Assembly: GCA_964631725.1 (NCBI GenBank)
Contig: CAZVYX010000016.1
Span: 42,747 to 106,746 of the forward strand
DNA from: GCA-2731375 sp964631725
GTDB taxonomy: Bacteria > Pseudomonadota > Alphaproteobacteria > GCA-2731375
Direction of reading: 5' to 3'
DNA length: 64,000 nt
How positions within the stretch are numbered: the first letter of the stretch is position 1; each line of letters opens with the position of its first letter. The notes beneath the pieces were generated by a model. The model did no database searches. It was not told where the DNA came from and saw nothing but the letters and a program-made list of their open reading frames with translations. Both the position numbers and the translations under genes were made by a program. Of the stretch, positions 33,629-43,040 are shown one piece after another.

Positions 33629-34702
33629 CTATTTCTTCACCATGCTGCGCGGGCCCAGGGGATGATCGGCGTGGGGATAGGGGTGGTGGGCGTGATCGTG
33701 GCCGCCATCGTGATCATGGTCATGGTCATGGGAATGGCCGTGATCGTGATCGTGCGCGGGGTCATGGCCCTGATCGTGTCCATGATGGACATGCGCCGTG
33801 GGGTCGAAATCCTCGTCCGAGATCTTGCCCGTGCCGATGCCTTCCACGTGATGGTGGTGACTTTCCTGGGGCAGGCCGACTTCGACCTCGAAGCCCAGCA
33901 CCTGTTCCCGGTATTTGCAATTCAGGCAGTTCATGTTGTTGGCGCCTTCCAAGGCCTCGTTGACCCGGTCGGCGAACGCATCCAGCACCAAGGGGTGGTC
34001 ATTCAGGTACGAGGCCTTGACGAATTCGATCTCCGGATGATCGGCCGCGACCACATCGGCGTAATGATAGATGCGTCGGACCAGAATGCCGGTGAACAGA
34101 AAATACGGAAAAACGATGATCCGTTTGTAGCCCAGCTTGGCCGCATGCCGCAGGCCCGGCTCCACCAGGGGGAAGGTAACGCCGGAATAGGCGACCTCGG
34201 CCCAGCCGAAGCCCAGGCCTTCCCACAACAGGCGGCAGACTTTCGAGATATTCGAGTTGGCGTCGGGATCGGAGGCGCCCCGGCCGACCACCACCAGCAG
34301 GGTTTCCTCCGGGCTGATGTGATCGCCGGCGGCATCCATGGCCTCACGCACCCGGTCGCCGGCGGCGCGGATCAGCTTCATGTCCATGCCCAGATCGCGG
34401 CCATAGGTGATGTCCAATTCCGGGTGCTGGGCGGCATAGGTGTTGATCACCGAGGGCAGGTCGTTCTTCACATGGCCGGCGGCGAACAGCATGCCCGGTA
34501 TGGCGATGATGCGCTTGTTGCCCCGCTCCCGCAGGGCATCGAGCCGTTCGCGGATGATCGGCGTGGCGAACTCCAGAAAGCCGCTATCCACGTCATATTG
34601 CGGCAGGCGGGCGCGGATACCGTCCGCGACGCTTTGAAATTCTGTAACGGCGTCTTCGTCGCGGCTGCCATGGCCGCAGACCATAATGCCAATATTTGTC
34701 AT
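33629..34702 (-). CDS. cbiX: Sirohydrochlorin cobaltochelatase, long form (CbiX-L) with MxCxxC and His-rich tail
   Basis: Inserts cobalt into sirohydrochlorin, the early cobalt step. Two CbiX/chelatase halves are seen, the first with MVCGHGSRDEDAVTEF and AIPGMLFAAGHVKND, the second with AYSGVTFPLVEPGL and IVFPYFLFTGILVRRIY. The C-terminal extension has NMNCLNCKYREQ, matching the MxCxxC motif reported to hold an iron-sulphur centre in CbiX-L, and then a very His/Asp-rich tail (HDHDHGHSHDHDHDHDGG) likely to bind metal. Length is 357 residues from the ATG at 34702; a GTG- or ATG-type start further up to 34759 is less likely. It is the first gene of the cbiX-cobH-cobL-cobI-cbiG/cobJ-cobM run. Confidence 0.92.
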   Translation of the reverse strand: MTNIGIMVCGHGSRDEDAVTEFQSVADGIRARLPQYDVDSGFLEFATPIIRERLDALRERGNKRIIAIPGMLFAAGHVKNDLPSVINTYAAQHPELDITYGRDLGMDMKLIRAAGDRVREAMDAAGDHISPEETLLVVVGRGASDPDANSNISKVCRLLWEGLGFGWAEVAYSGVTFPLVEPGLRHAAKLGYKRIIVFPYFLFTGILVRRIYHYADVVAADHPEIEFVKASYLNDHPLVLDAFADRVNEALEGANNMNCLNCKYREQVLGFEVEVGLPQESHHHHVEGIGTGKISDEDFDPTAHVHHGHDQGHDPAHDHDHGHSHDHDHDHDGGHDHAHHPYPHADHPLGPRSMVKK

Positions 34703-34794
34703 GATTGCCTCATCCACTCTCGATACGCCACGCTTGCTCTCGTTAAGGTAATGCGGCAAACCTGCTGGCTTCGCGGCTTAGCATAGCAGTTTGC

Positions 34795-35748
34795 ATGTTT
34801 GAATTTGTTTTTCCCATACAGGCGGTATTTCTCGCCCTGGCGCTGGATCTGCTGTTCGGCGAGCCCAAGTGGCTCTACGACCGGGTCGCACATCCCGTTG
34901 TCTGGATCGGAAAGCTGATTTCCGCCCTTGAGGGCCGCCTGTACGGCCCGCAAAACCAGATATTTCAGGGTGCGGTTCTGGTCGCCGTCACGGTCGTTCT
35001 GTGCGCGGCCGCCGGCGCTGTTATTTCGTGGTTGGCGGAACAAACCGGTCTCGACTGGATCCTGACCGGTATCGTCGGCTCGGTGTTTCTTGCGGCCCGC
35101 AGCCTGTATGACCATGTGGTCACGGTGGCGCGGGGTCTGTCCCGGGACCTGGAAGCGGGGCGCGCGGCGGTCAGCCATATCGTTGGCCGGGATGTTTCGG
35201 AATTGGACGAGGCCGGCGTCGCCCGCGCGGCCTTGGAAAGCCTGGCCGAGAATTTTTCCGACGGCGTGGTGGCACCGCTGTTCTGGTTCCTTGTCGCCGG
35301 TTTGCCGGGGCTGCTGGCCTACAAGGCGGTCAATACCCTGGACAGCATGCTCGGCCACCGTAACGAACGCTATCTGTATTTTGGCCGGGTGGCGGCGCGC
35401 CTGGACGATGTGGTGAACTGGCCGGCGGCGCGGATCACCGGTGCCTTGCTGTGTTTCGGCGCGCTGGTGGCGCCCGGCCTGGACGCGGGCAAGGCCTGGC
35501 GCACCATGTGGCGGGATGGGGGCAAGCACATATCGCCCAATGCCGGCTGGCCCGAGGCCGCCATGGCGGGCGCCCTGGGCATCGCCCTGGCCGGACCACG
35601 GATCTATGACGGCGCGCGCACCGATGATCCTTGGCTCGGCGATGGCGACGGCATGGTGACGGCGGCGGACATTGCGCGGGGCTGCACCTTGTACCGCTGG
35701 ACCTGCGCCGCGATCCTGCTGGCCCTGTTGGTGCTCGCCTTGCCCTAG
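34795..35748 (+). CDS. cbiB: Adenosylcobinamide-phosphate synthase CbiB (CobD)
   Basis: An inner-membrane enzyme that attaches the aminopropanol arm to adenosylcobyric acid (named CobD in Pseudomonas). Landmarks: LALDLLFGEPKWLYDRVAHPVVWIG, ARAALESLAENFSDGVVAPLFW, AVNTLDSMLGHRNERY and SPNAGWPEAAMAGALG. Four to five hydrophobic segments are seen. Length is 317 residues. It is divergent from cbiX across 92 bases and convergent with cobQ. Confidence 0.92.
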   Translation: MFEFVFPIQAVFLALALDLLFGEPKWLYDRVAHPVVWIGKLISALEGRLYGPQNQIFQGAVLVAVTVVLCAAAGAVISWLAEQTGLDWILTGIVGSVFLAARSLYDHVVTVARGLSRDLEAGRAAVSHIVGRDVSELDEAGVARAALESLAENFSDGVVAPLFWFLVAGLPGLLAYKAVNTLDSMLGHRNERYLYFGRVAARLDDVVNWPAARITGALLCFGALVAPGLDAGKAWRTMWRDGGKHISPNAGWPEAAMAGALGIALAGPRIYDGARTDDPWLGDGDGMVTAADIARGCTLYRWTCAAILLALLVLALP

Positions 35749-35761
35749 TTCAGGCAGCAGT

Positions 35762-37225
35762 TCAGGCCGCATGGGCGATCTCCAACATGCGGTCCAGATC
35801 CAGGTTTTCCTCCAGATGCGCGGCCAGGCCATCAAGGGTCTGGTCAACCAGGGCATCATGATTGACGCCGCTTTGTTGCCGCGCCCGCAGCTTTGACAGA
35901 TAGGCATGGCGGAAAGCGTCGGCCCGCATCAGGCCGTGCAGATAGCAGCCCTCGACCCGGCCATCGGCGCTGCGCGCGCCGTCCGTTCCGCCATCGAGTT
36001 CAAGGAACGGCCGGGCCTGGTCCGGTCCGCTCGTGAGACCGAGGTGGATTTCATAACCGTGCAGGGCTTCGCCGCTTTCAATATGAATGCCGGCGCGTTT
36101 GCCCAAGCTCTTTTCCGGCGACAGCACGGTTTCCATGTCCAATAGACCCAGGCCGTCCGCCCGCGAGATCGGGCCCTCAATGCCTTCGGGATCGGCGATG
36201 GTTTTGCCCAATATTTGATAGCCGCCGCAAATGCCCAGGATATACCCGCCGCGCCGGTGATGGGCCAGGATGTCAATGTCCCAGCCCTGGCGGCGGAGAA
36301 AGGCGAGATCGGCGATGGTGGCCTTGCTTCCGGGCAGCAGGATCAGGTCCGCATCGCCCGGGACTACCTCGCCCGCCGCAACGATCCGCACCTCCACATC
36401 CGGTTCGGCATTCAGGGGATCCAGATCGTCGAAATTGGCGATGCGGGAAAGCTTCGGCACGGCTATTTTAATGGCGCCGTCACGGCGCGCGGCCGGCTTA
36501 TCCAGGGCGACGGCGTCTTCCGCCGGCAGATGCACGGCATCTGGAAAATACGGCGCGATGCCCATGGCGGGCCAGCCGGTGCGGTTGGTGATTTCCGTCA
36601 GGCCATCGTCGAACAGGGTCACGTCGCCACGGAATTTGTTGATGATATAGCCCTTGATGCGCGTCCTGGCGTCGTCATCAATTACCGCATGGGTGCCGAC
36701 AACGGCGGCGATGACGCCGCCCCGGTCGATATCCGCCACCAGGATTACCGGTACGTTTGCGGCGGCGGCAAAACCCATGTTGGCGATGTCCCGGCCCGGC
36801 AGATTGATCTCCGCCGGGCTGCCCGCCCCTTCGACCAGGACCAGATCGGCGCCGGATGAATTAATCTCGTAGCTCTCCAATACCTCGGCCATCAAGCCGG
36901 CTTTCAGGTGCTGATAGTCCCGCGCATTGGCGGCGCCGCGAACCTGGCCGCGCACGATGATCTGTGCGCCGATGTCGGTCTGTGGTTTCAACAGCACTGG
37001 GTTCATATGCACACTGGGTTCGGCCCGGGCGGCGAGCGCCTGCAAATGCTGGGCCCGGCCGATCTCACCGCCGTTGCCGGCGATGGCGGCGTTATTGGAC
37101 ATGTTCTGCGGCTTGAAGGGCCGTACCTCTAGGCCCCGGTTGGCATAGGCGCGCGCCAAGCCGGCCACCATGAGCGATTTGCCCACGTCGGATCCGGTGC
37201 CTTGGAACATCAGCGCCCTTGCCAT
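35762..37225 (-). CDS. cobQ: Cobyric acid synthase CobQ (CbiP)
   Basis: A glutamine-dependent amidotransferase that amidates four side chains of adenosylcobyrinate a,c-diamide. The P-loop is MFQGTGSDVGKSLMVAGLAR, followed by FKPQNMSNNAA. The glutaminase has its Cys in GICGGYQILGKTI, and the later YEIHLGLT is the His region. Length is 487 residues. It lies 10 bases after the cobO stop in the cobW-cobN-cobO-cobQ operon behind a cobalamin riboswitch. Confidence 0.93.
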   Translation of the reverse strand: MARALMFQGTGSDVGKSLMVAGLARAYANRGLEVRPFKPQNMSNNAAIAGNGGEIGRAQHLQALAARAEPSVHMNPVLLKPQTDIGAQIIVRGQVRGAANARDYQHLKAGLMAEVLESYEINSSGADLVLVEGAGSPAEINLPGRDIANMGFAAAANVPVILVADIDRGGVIAAVVGTHAVIDDDARTRIKGYIINKFRGDVTLFDDGLTEITNRTGWPAMGIAPYFPDAVHLPAEDAVALDKPAARRDGAIKIAVPKLSRIANFDDLDPLNAEPDVEVRIVAAGEVVPGDADLILLPGSKATIADLAFLRRQGWDIDILAHHRRGGYILGICGGYQILGKTIADPEGIEGPISRADGLGLLDMETVLSPEKSLGKRAGIHIESGEALHGYEIHLGLTSGPDQARPFLELDGGTDGARSADGRVEGCYLHGLMRADAFRHAYLSKLRARQQSGVNHDALVDQTLDGLAAHLEENLDLDRMLEIAHAA

Positions 37226-37235
37226 CGTCCGCGGC

Positions 37236-37856
37236 CTAAAACTCGATGCCCTTCTGGGCCTTAACGCCGGAGCGGAAAGGGTGCTTTACCTGGGTCATTT
37301 CGGTGACCAGATCGGCGATTTCGATCAATTCGTCCTTGGCGTTGCGCCCCGTAACGATGACGTGCAGGTCTTCCGGTTTGTTCGACAGGGTCTCGATGAT
37401 TTCATCCAGGGGCAGGTTGTCGTAGCGCAGGACGATGTTGAGTTCGTCCAGCAGAATCATGTCGAATTCCGGGTTCGGCCCACGCGACGCTTCGATCATC
37501 TCCTTGGATTTATCCCAGGCCTTGCGCGCGGCGGCGATATCGCGGGCCTTGTCCTGGGTTTCCCAGCTAAAACCTTCGCCCATGGCATGGATTTCGATCT
37601 GGTCGGGGAAATGTTCCAGGATATCCCGCTCCCCGGTTTCCCATTTGCCTTTCACGAACTGGATCACACCGACCCGCATGCCGTTGCCCATGGCGCGCAC
37701 GACCAGGCCAAATGCGGCGGTTGATTTACCCTTGCCCTTGCCGGTGTGCACGATCACCAAGCCTTTTTCGATGGTCTTGGTGGCCAGCATTTTTTCCCGG
37801 GCGCGCTTTTTGTTAGCGGCCTTTTCGTTGGCGCGGGCGTATTGGTCGTCACTCAT
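37236..37856 (-). CDS. cobO: Cob(I)yrinic acid a,c-diamide adenosyltransferase CobO
   Basis: An ATP:corrinoid adenosyltransferase of the CobO/BtuR/CobA type that adds the 5'-deoxyadenosyl group. The P-loop is VHTGKGKGKSTAAFGLVVRA. Other landmarks are VIQFVKGKWETGERD, DMILLDELNIVLRYD and VIVTGRNAKDELIEIADLV. The basic N-terminus (KAANKKRAREKM) is usual. Length is 206 residues. Its start overlaps the cobN stop by 4 bases. Confidence 0.93.
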   Translation of the reverse strand: MSDDQYARANEKAANKKRAREKMLATKTIEKGLVIVHTGKGKGKSTAAFGLVVRAMGNGMRVGVIQFVKGKWETGERDILEHFPDQIEIHAMGEGFSWETQDKARDIAAARKAWDKSKEMIEASRGPNPEFDMILLDELNIVLRYDNLPLDEIIETLSNKPEDLHVIVTGRNAKDELIEIADLVTEMTQVKHPFRSGVKAQKGIEF

Positions 37857-40800
37857 CCTTGTTCTCCCATGCTCATGCTTTCATTGGCCGCGATCAGATC
37901 GCGCAGGGCGTCCGGGGTGGAGTTGGAAAGGGTCTGCCACAGGCCGCGCTCCAGCGCCTCGGTCAGCCGCTCCGCCATTTCCTTCAGTGCCGCCGGATTG
38001 TTTTGACGCAAAAAGTCCAGAACTTCGTCGTCATTCAGGTACGCTTCGTAGACTGCGTCGAAATGATGGTCCGAGACGACCCGCGCCGTGGCGGCAAAGG
38101 CGAACAGGTAATCCACCGTCGCCGCCATCTCGAAGGCGCCCTTGTAGCCGTGGCGCATGACGCCGGAAATCCACTTCGGATTGACCACGCGGGCCCGCAC
38201 GACGCGGCCGATCTCGTCTTCCAGGCTGCGGATCTTCGGTGCGAAGGGCCGGCTGTGATCATTGTGATAGATGGCGGGCTGGGCGCCTGAATAGTGCCGC
38301 ACGGCTGCCGTCAAGCCGCCTTCGAACTGGTAGTAGTCGTCTGAATCCAGCAGGTCGTGCTCTCGATTGTCCTGGTTTTGTACCACGCCCTGGGTGCTGG
38401 ACAGGAGGGACTGGAACTGGCCGTGTGCCGGCCGGCCGGACTTCTTGCCGCCATAGGCATAGCCGCCCCAGGCCAGATAGGCGCGGGCCAGATCGCCGTC
38501 GTCCCGCCAGCCACGCTCGTCCATCAGGGCCTGCAAACCAGCGCCGTAGGCGCCGGGTTTGGAACCGAATACGCGGGCGGCGGCCAGATGGTCCGCGTCT
38601 GATGCGTCATGGCCCGCCTGGCGTAAACGATGGGCATCGGCACGGGCCCGCGCCGCCAGGGGGTTGTCCCGCTCGGCCTCGTCCAGGGCGGCGACCTCCC
38701 GGGCGGCACTGTCGAACAGATCGATCTGGGTCGGAAAGGCATCGCGGAAAAAGCCGGAAATACGCAAGGTCACATCGACCCGGGGCCGGTCCAGCATATG
38801 GATGGGCAGGATGTCGAAGCCGATGACCCGGCGCGATGCGGGCTCCCACTTCGGCTGTACGCCCATCAGCGCCAGGGCCTGGGCGATATCATCGCCGCCG
38901 GTGCGCATGTTGGCGGTGCCCCAGGCGCTGATCGCCAGATGTTTCGGCCATTCGCCATGGCTTTGCCGGTATTCATCCAGCAACAGGTTGGCGGATTTCC
39001 AGCCCAACTGCCAGGCGGCCGGAGTGGGTACGGTGCGGCTGTCCACGGAATAGAAATTCCGCCCCGTGGGCAGAACGTCCAGGCGCCCCCGCGTCGGCGC
39101 GCCGGACGGTCCCGGTTCGACGAATTTGCCATCCAGACCCTGGATCAGGGCGGAGATTTCGGCCTCACCGCAGGCATCCACGGTGGGGCCTACATGCCCG
39201 GCAATATTGTCCAGCACGGCCCGGGTCGCCGTCCAGTCCGGCGCTATCGTTGCCGTGCCATCGACCAGGCCGGCGGCCAGTTCCTCCAACCGTTCCACGG
39301 TGTCGCCATGGCTGCGCCAGGCTGCGTCACCCATTCGCAACGGCGCCGGCTTTGGTCCGTGCCAAGTATCTCCCAGGGTGCAATCCAGCGGATCGAAGGC
39401 AAGTTCAAGATCCTCGGCCAGGGCTCGGATCAGGGAGGCATCGCCCGGATTGTCAGCTTCATCGCCCTGGCGCGGCAGACGGGTCAGGGCCACCAACAGA
39501 TCCCGGCGCAAGCGGCCCTCCAATGGCTGGCCCAGAACATGCAGGCCGTCGCGGATCTGCATTTCCTTCAGGTCGCACAGGTAATTGTCCAGTTTGGCCA
39601 GGGCGGCGGCCTCGTCATCCCCGGCGTCGATGCCTGCGTCCTTGTCCAGGCCGATATCGCGCGTCAGTTCCAAAATCTGCCCGCGCAAAAGATTAAGGCG
39701 GCGCGGATCCAGGCCGGCGGCTTCATAGAATTCATCCACCAGCAGTTCCAGCTCCGCCAGGGGGCCGTAGCTTTCCGCCCGCGTTAATGGCGGCGTCAAA
39801 TGATCGACGATTACCGCCTGGGCCCGCCGCTTGGCCTGCGTGCCTTCGCCGGGATCATTGACGATGAAGGGATAAAGATGGGGCAGGGGACCCAAGGCGG
39901 CTTCCGGATAGCAATTTTCGGAGAGCGCCAGGGACTTACCCGGCAGCCATTCCAGATTGCCGTGCTTGCCCATATGGATCATGGCCTGGACGCCAAAGCT
40001 CCGGCGCAGCCAGGCGTAAAAGGCCAGATATCCGTGCGGCGGCACCAGGTCCGGGTCGTGGTAGGTCGACTTGGGGTCGATGTTGTAGCCCCGTGCTGGT
40101 TGCAGGCCGATCACCACCTTGCCCTGGATGAAGGCGGGCAAGATGAAGGCATCGCCATCCACGAAGGGATCGTCCCCGGCCGGCCCCCAGCGCTCATTGA
40201 CTTGTGTCTGTATTGTCTCGGGCAGATTGTTGAAGAAATCTTGATAGTCGGCGACGGCGAACTTGATGCCCCCCGCGCGGCCGGCCCGGTTCGTCAGATT
40301 GTTGGTCGGTCCGGCGGCGAGTTTTCTGATCAGATCATCGCCCCGGCCCGGCAGGCTGCCCACGTCATAATCCGCATCCGCCAAGGCGCGCAGCAGGTTC
40401 AAGGCGGAGGCAGGCGAGTCCAGACCGACGCCGTTGCCCATGCGGCCATCCTTGTTGGGGTAGTTGGCGAAAATTAGTGCCAGGCGCCGCTTGGGCGCGG
40501 GCGTCTGCGTCAGCGCCAACCAATTGGCGGCCAGGCGGCAGACAAAATCGATCCGGTCCGGCACCCCTTGGTAGGCGATCACCGGCAACTGCGTGGCTTC
40601 GTCAAAACGCGCCTCGGCCTTGAACGATACGGCGCGGGAGATGATCCGGCCGTCGACTTCGGGCAAGGCCACGTTCATGGCGATGTCACGGGCGCTCAAG
40701 CCGTTCAAATTTTCGCGCCAGTCCTCTTCGTTGCCGCCGGCGAAGATCATCTGAATAACCGGCACGCCGGGCCGTTCCAGGGGTGAATCCGCCCGCGCGC

Positions 40801-41617
40801 CGCTGGGTTTGGAAATGGCGAAGCCGGTGGCGTTGAGGATCACGCCGGGCGGTTCCTCGGCAAAGATCGCATTCACGGTTTCCGCCGAGACCGCTTCCTT
40901 CAGGGAGGCGACAAAGACCGGCAGCGGGTTCAGGCCGTGATCGCGCAAGGACCGGATCACGCCGTCCACCGGGTCCAGATTGCCCGCCTGATACAGGGCC
41001 CGATAGAAGGTGACGGCGGCCACTGCCGCGCCCGGCGTCCAATGCCGCCGCAGCTCCGCCAGGGTTACGGCGCCCTGGCCGGGCCAATAGATGCCGGCGC
41101 GCAGCAACGGCGCGGGCTCCCGCCAATCAACCGGTTGGCCCAATAGGCTGGCGGCATAGGCCAGTAGATTGCCGCCGTTTTCCAGGCCGCCATGGACGAA
41201 ATACTGCCACAGACGGTGGCAAGCCTCGGCCGGCAGGGTCGATAGGCCATGCAGTTCGGCATCGGGCTGATCATCGCCCGGGATGATGGCCAGGGCGATA
41301 TCTGACTGGCGGCAGCAGTCCACCACCTGTTCCACGCCATAGGGCCAGTAGTTGACGCCGCCCAGCAACCGGATGACCACCAGTTTAGCCGCCCTGACAA
41401 TGTCGCCGACGTATAGATCGACCGACATGTTGTGGCTTAGGTTCATCAGGTTCGCCAGGCGCAGGCTGGGCGCATCCGAATTCCGCCCCGCCGCCGACAG
41501 CATCTGCAAGTCCGTATCCGCCGCCGACAGGATAACGATGTCGCCGGGGCTTTGGCCCAGGTCCACCGCCTCCGCTCCATCGGAGATGCCGCCGGGTTTG
41601 GCTGCGAGCAGATGCAT
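37853..41617 (-). CDS. cobN: Cobaltochelatase large subunit CobN
   Basis: The large subunit of the ATP-dependent cobaltochelatase that inserts cobalt into hydrogenobyrinate a,c-diamide late in the aerobic route; it belongs to the ChlH/BchH family. Landmarks are YNIDPKSTYHDPDLVPPHGY, IHMGKHGNLEWLPGKSLALS, AISAWGTANMRTGGDDIAQAL and the late NPKWISGVMRHGYKGAFEMA. Length is 1254 residues, full size. CobN normally needs CobS and CobT (the chelatase CobT, not the transferase in this window); neither is encoded here. It lies 7 bases after cobW. Confidence 0.95.
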   Translation of the reverse strand: MHLLAAKPGGISDGAEAVDLGQSPGDIVILSAADTDLQMLSAAGRNSDAPSLRLANLMNLSHNMSVDLYVGDIVRAAKLVVIRLLGGVNYWPYGVEQVVDCCRQSDIALAIIPGDDQPDAELHGLSTLPAEACHRLWQYFVHGGLENGGNLLAYAASLLGQPVDWREPAPLLRAGIYWPGQGAVTLAELRRHWTPGAAVAAVTFYRALYQAGNLDPVDGVIRSLRDHGLNPLPVFVASLKEAVSAETVNAIFAEEPPGVILNATGFAISKPSGARADSPLERPGVPVIQMIFAGGNEEDWRENLNGLSARDIAMNVALPEVDGRIISRAVSFKAEARFDEATQLPVIAYQGVPDRIDFVCRLAANWLALTQTPAPKRRLALIFANYPNKDGRMGNGVGLDSPASALNLLRALADADYDVGSLPGRGDDLIRKLAAGPTNNLTNRAGRAGGIKFAVADYQDFFNNLPETIQTQVNERWGPAGDDPFVDGDAFILPAFIQGKVVIGLQPARGYNIDPKSTYHDPDLVPPHGYLAFYAWLRRSFGVQAMIHMGKHGNLEWLPGKSLALSENCYPEAALGPLPHLYPFIVNDPGEGTQAKRRAQAVIVDHLTPPLTRAESYGPLAELELLVDEFYEAAGLDPRRLNLLRGQILELTRDIGLDKDAGIDAGDDEAAALAKLDNYLCDLKEMQIRDGLHVLGQPLEGRLRRDLLVALTRLPRQGDEADNPGDASLIRALAEDLELAFDPLDCTLGDTWHGPKPAPLRMGDAAWRSHGDTVERLEELAAGLVDGTATIAPDWTATRAVLDNIAGHVGPTVDACGEAEISALIQGLDGKFVEPGPSGAPTRGRLDVLPTGRNFYSVDSRTVPTPAAWQLGWKSANLLLDEYRQSHGEWPKHLAISAWGTANMRTGGDDIAQALALMGVQPKWEPASRRVIGFDILPIHMLDRPRVDVTLRISGFFRDAFPTQIDLFDSAAREVAALDEAERDNPLAARARADAHRLRQAGHDASDADHLAAARVFGSKPGAYGAGLQALMDERGWRDDGDLARAYLAWGGYAYGGKKSGRPAHGQFQSLLSSTQGVVQNQDNREHDLLDSDDYYQFEGGLTAAVRHYSGAQPAIYHNDHSRPFAPKIRSLEDEIGRVVRARVVNPKWISGVMRHGYKGAFEMAATVDYLFAFAATARVVSDHHFDAVYEAYLNDDEVLDFLRQNNPAALKEMAERLTEALERGLWQTLSNSTPDALRDLIAANESMSMGEQG

Positions 41618-41624
41618 CCCTGGT

Positions 41625-42668
41625 TCAGTCCAGGATCATCGCGCGGATGGCGGCTTCGTCCAGGCCATGCAGGCCGATCACCACCAGGCGGCTGGCGCGG
41701 TCTTCGTCCGTGCCCCAATCCCGGTCATAATAGTGCTGATAACGGTCGCCGACACCCTGTACCAGCAGGCGCATATCCTTGCCCTTGACGGCGATGAAGC
41801 CTTTCATGCGCAGCACGTCATGGGCCGCCGCTGCCTGCCGCAGTTTCGCCACCAGGGCTTCGGGATCGGCCACCGCATCGAAGGCCACGACGAAGCTTTC
41901 AAAGTCATCGTGTTCGTGGTCGTCTTCGTCATCGTGATGGGAGGGACGGTTGTCTAAATCGTCCTCGGCGGCGGCGTCCAGGCCCAGCAAGGTATCGGCA
42001 TCAATGGCGCCGTGGCGGGCCGGCACCACCCGTATCGATTGCCGTAGGGCGGCCCGCAAATCCGCCGTGACGCGGGGTGCTTCCTCTTCCGATATCAGGT
42101 CGGCCTTGTTCATCACCACCATATCGGCGCAGGCCAGTTGATCCGTGAACAGTTCCGCCAGCGGGCTGTCATGATCCAGCGCCTCGTCGGCCTGCCGTTG
42201 CGCCATGACCGCGTCCGGGTCATCGGCGAACAGGCCGGCGGCGAATGCCGGTGCATCGACTACGGTAACCACGCCATCGACGGTGATGCGGGTGCGGATG
42301 CCTGGCCAGTTGAAGGCCTTCAGCAGCGGTTTCGGCAAGGCCAGGCCGGACGTCTCGATAATGATGTGGTCAATGCCCCCGGGCCGGTCCAGCAACGCCT
42401 CCATGGTGGGCACGAAATCGTCGGCCACGGTGCAACAAATGCAGCCATTGGCCAGTTCGACAATGTCTTCTTCGGCACAATTCTCGGCACCGCAGGCCTT
42501 TAGGATATTGCCGTCGACGCCGACGTCGCCGAATTCGTTGATAATCAGCGCCAGGCGCCTGCCGTTGGCGGTTTGCAAAAGGTGCCGGATCATGGAGGTT
42601 TTGCCCGCGCCCAGGAAGCCGGTGATGACGGTGGCGGGAATACGTTGCAGATTGCTCATGAACGGCAT
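41625..42668 (-). CDS. cobW: CobW-type metal-binding GTPase
   Basis: A G3E-family GTPase (COG0523) thought to deliver cobalt to cobaltochelatase. P-loop GFLGAGKTSMIRHLL, the metal-binding CxCC motif in NGCICCTVADDF, the ETSGLALP segment and the NKAD specificity motif are present. An acidic/His-rich linker (HHDDEDDHEHDDF) lies near residue 245, and a CobW C-terminal domain follows. Length is 347 residues from the ATG at 42668; an ATG three codons in (42659) is an alternative. It is the first gene after the cobalamin riboswitch and is followed closely by cobN. Confidence 0.92.
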   Translation of the reverse strand: MPFMSNLQRIPATVITGFLGAGKTSMIRHLLQTANGRRLALIINEFGDVGVDGNILKACGAENCAEEDIVELANGCICCTVADDFVPTMEALLDRPGGIDHIIIETSGLALPKPLLKAFNWPGIRTRITVDGVVTVVDAPAFAAGLFADDPDAVMAQRQADEALDHDSPLAELFTDQLACADMVVMNKADLISEEEAPRVTADLRAALRQSIRVVPARHGAIDADTLLGLDAAAEDDLDNRPSHHDDEDDHEHDDFESFVVAFDAVADPEALVAKLRQAAAAHDVLRMKGFIAVKGKDMRLLVQGVGDRYQHYYDRDWGTDEDRASRLVVIGLHGLDEAAIRAMILD

Positions 42669-42754
42669 GATCCTAGCTGGTGATAAAGGCGGGAATGTCC
42701 GGAATGATTCATGACCTTGCGTCCTCCCTCCGAGGATCTGTTACTTGGTTTCAA

Positions 42755-42925
42755 CAGGCCGCGCGCGTCTTCTGGCTTAGGATCATCGGTTGCGGGACCT
42801 TCCCGGCGGCAGCACCGCCAGTGGCATTTTCCCGTTTCCTCACCATTCACAGTTGCGGGGGCAGCGCCGGATTTTACGTCCCGAACTGACAGGGACGAAA
42901 CACCGGCTTCCGCGCCACGGCTGGC
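42755..42925 (-). promoter_or_regulatory. Cobalamin (AdoCbl) riboswitch upstream of cobW-cobN-cobO-cobQ
   Basis: Read on the minus strand, the conserved blocks appear in the right order: GGAAGCCGGTG near 42912-42902, AATCCGGCGCTGCCCCCGCA followed by ACTGTGA around 42880-42850, GCCACTGGCGG near 42820, and AAGCCAGAAGAC (42779-42768), the B12-box region. This is the known layout of cobalamin riboswitches. It ends about 90 bases before the cobW start. Bound cobalamin would be expected to lower expression of the operon. Confidence 0.92.
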
Positions 42926-43040
42926 GCAAACTAGCACGCATGACAGGCCCCGGCAATCGGCTAGCCGAATTGCCGCTGGCAATGTCTGTCGTGCCAGCGT
43001 AAAGCTAGGGGCAACATTGTTAAGCGTTTTGGATTTCCGA

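Noticed and set aside
42711..43040. N-terminal extension of the NicO-type permease frame, and an opposite frame at 42656-43090
   Set aside because: Both run through the cobalamin riboswitch; the permease family start fits the ATG at 43041.
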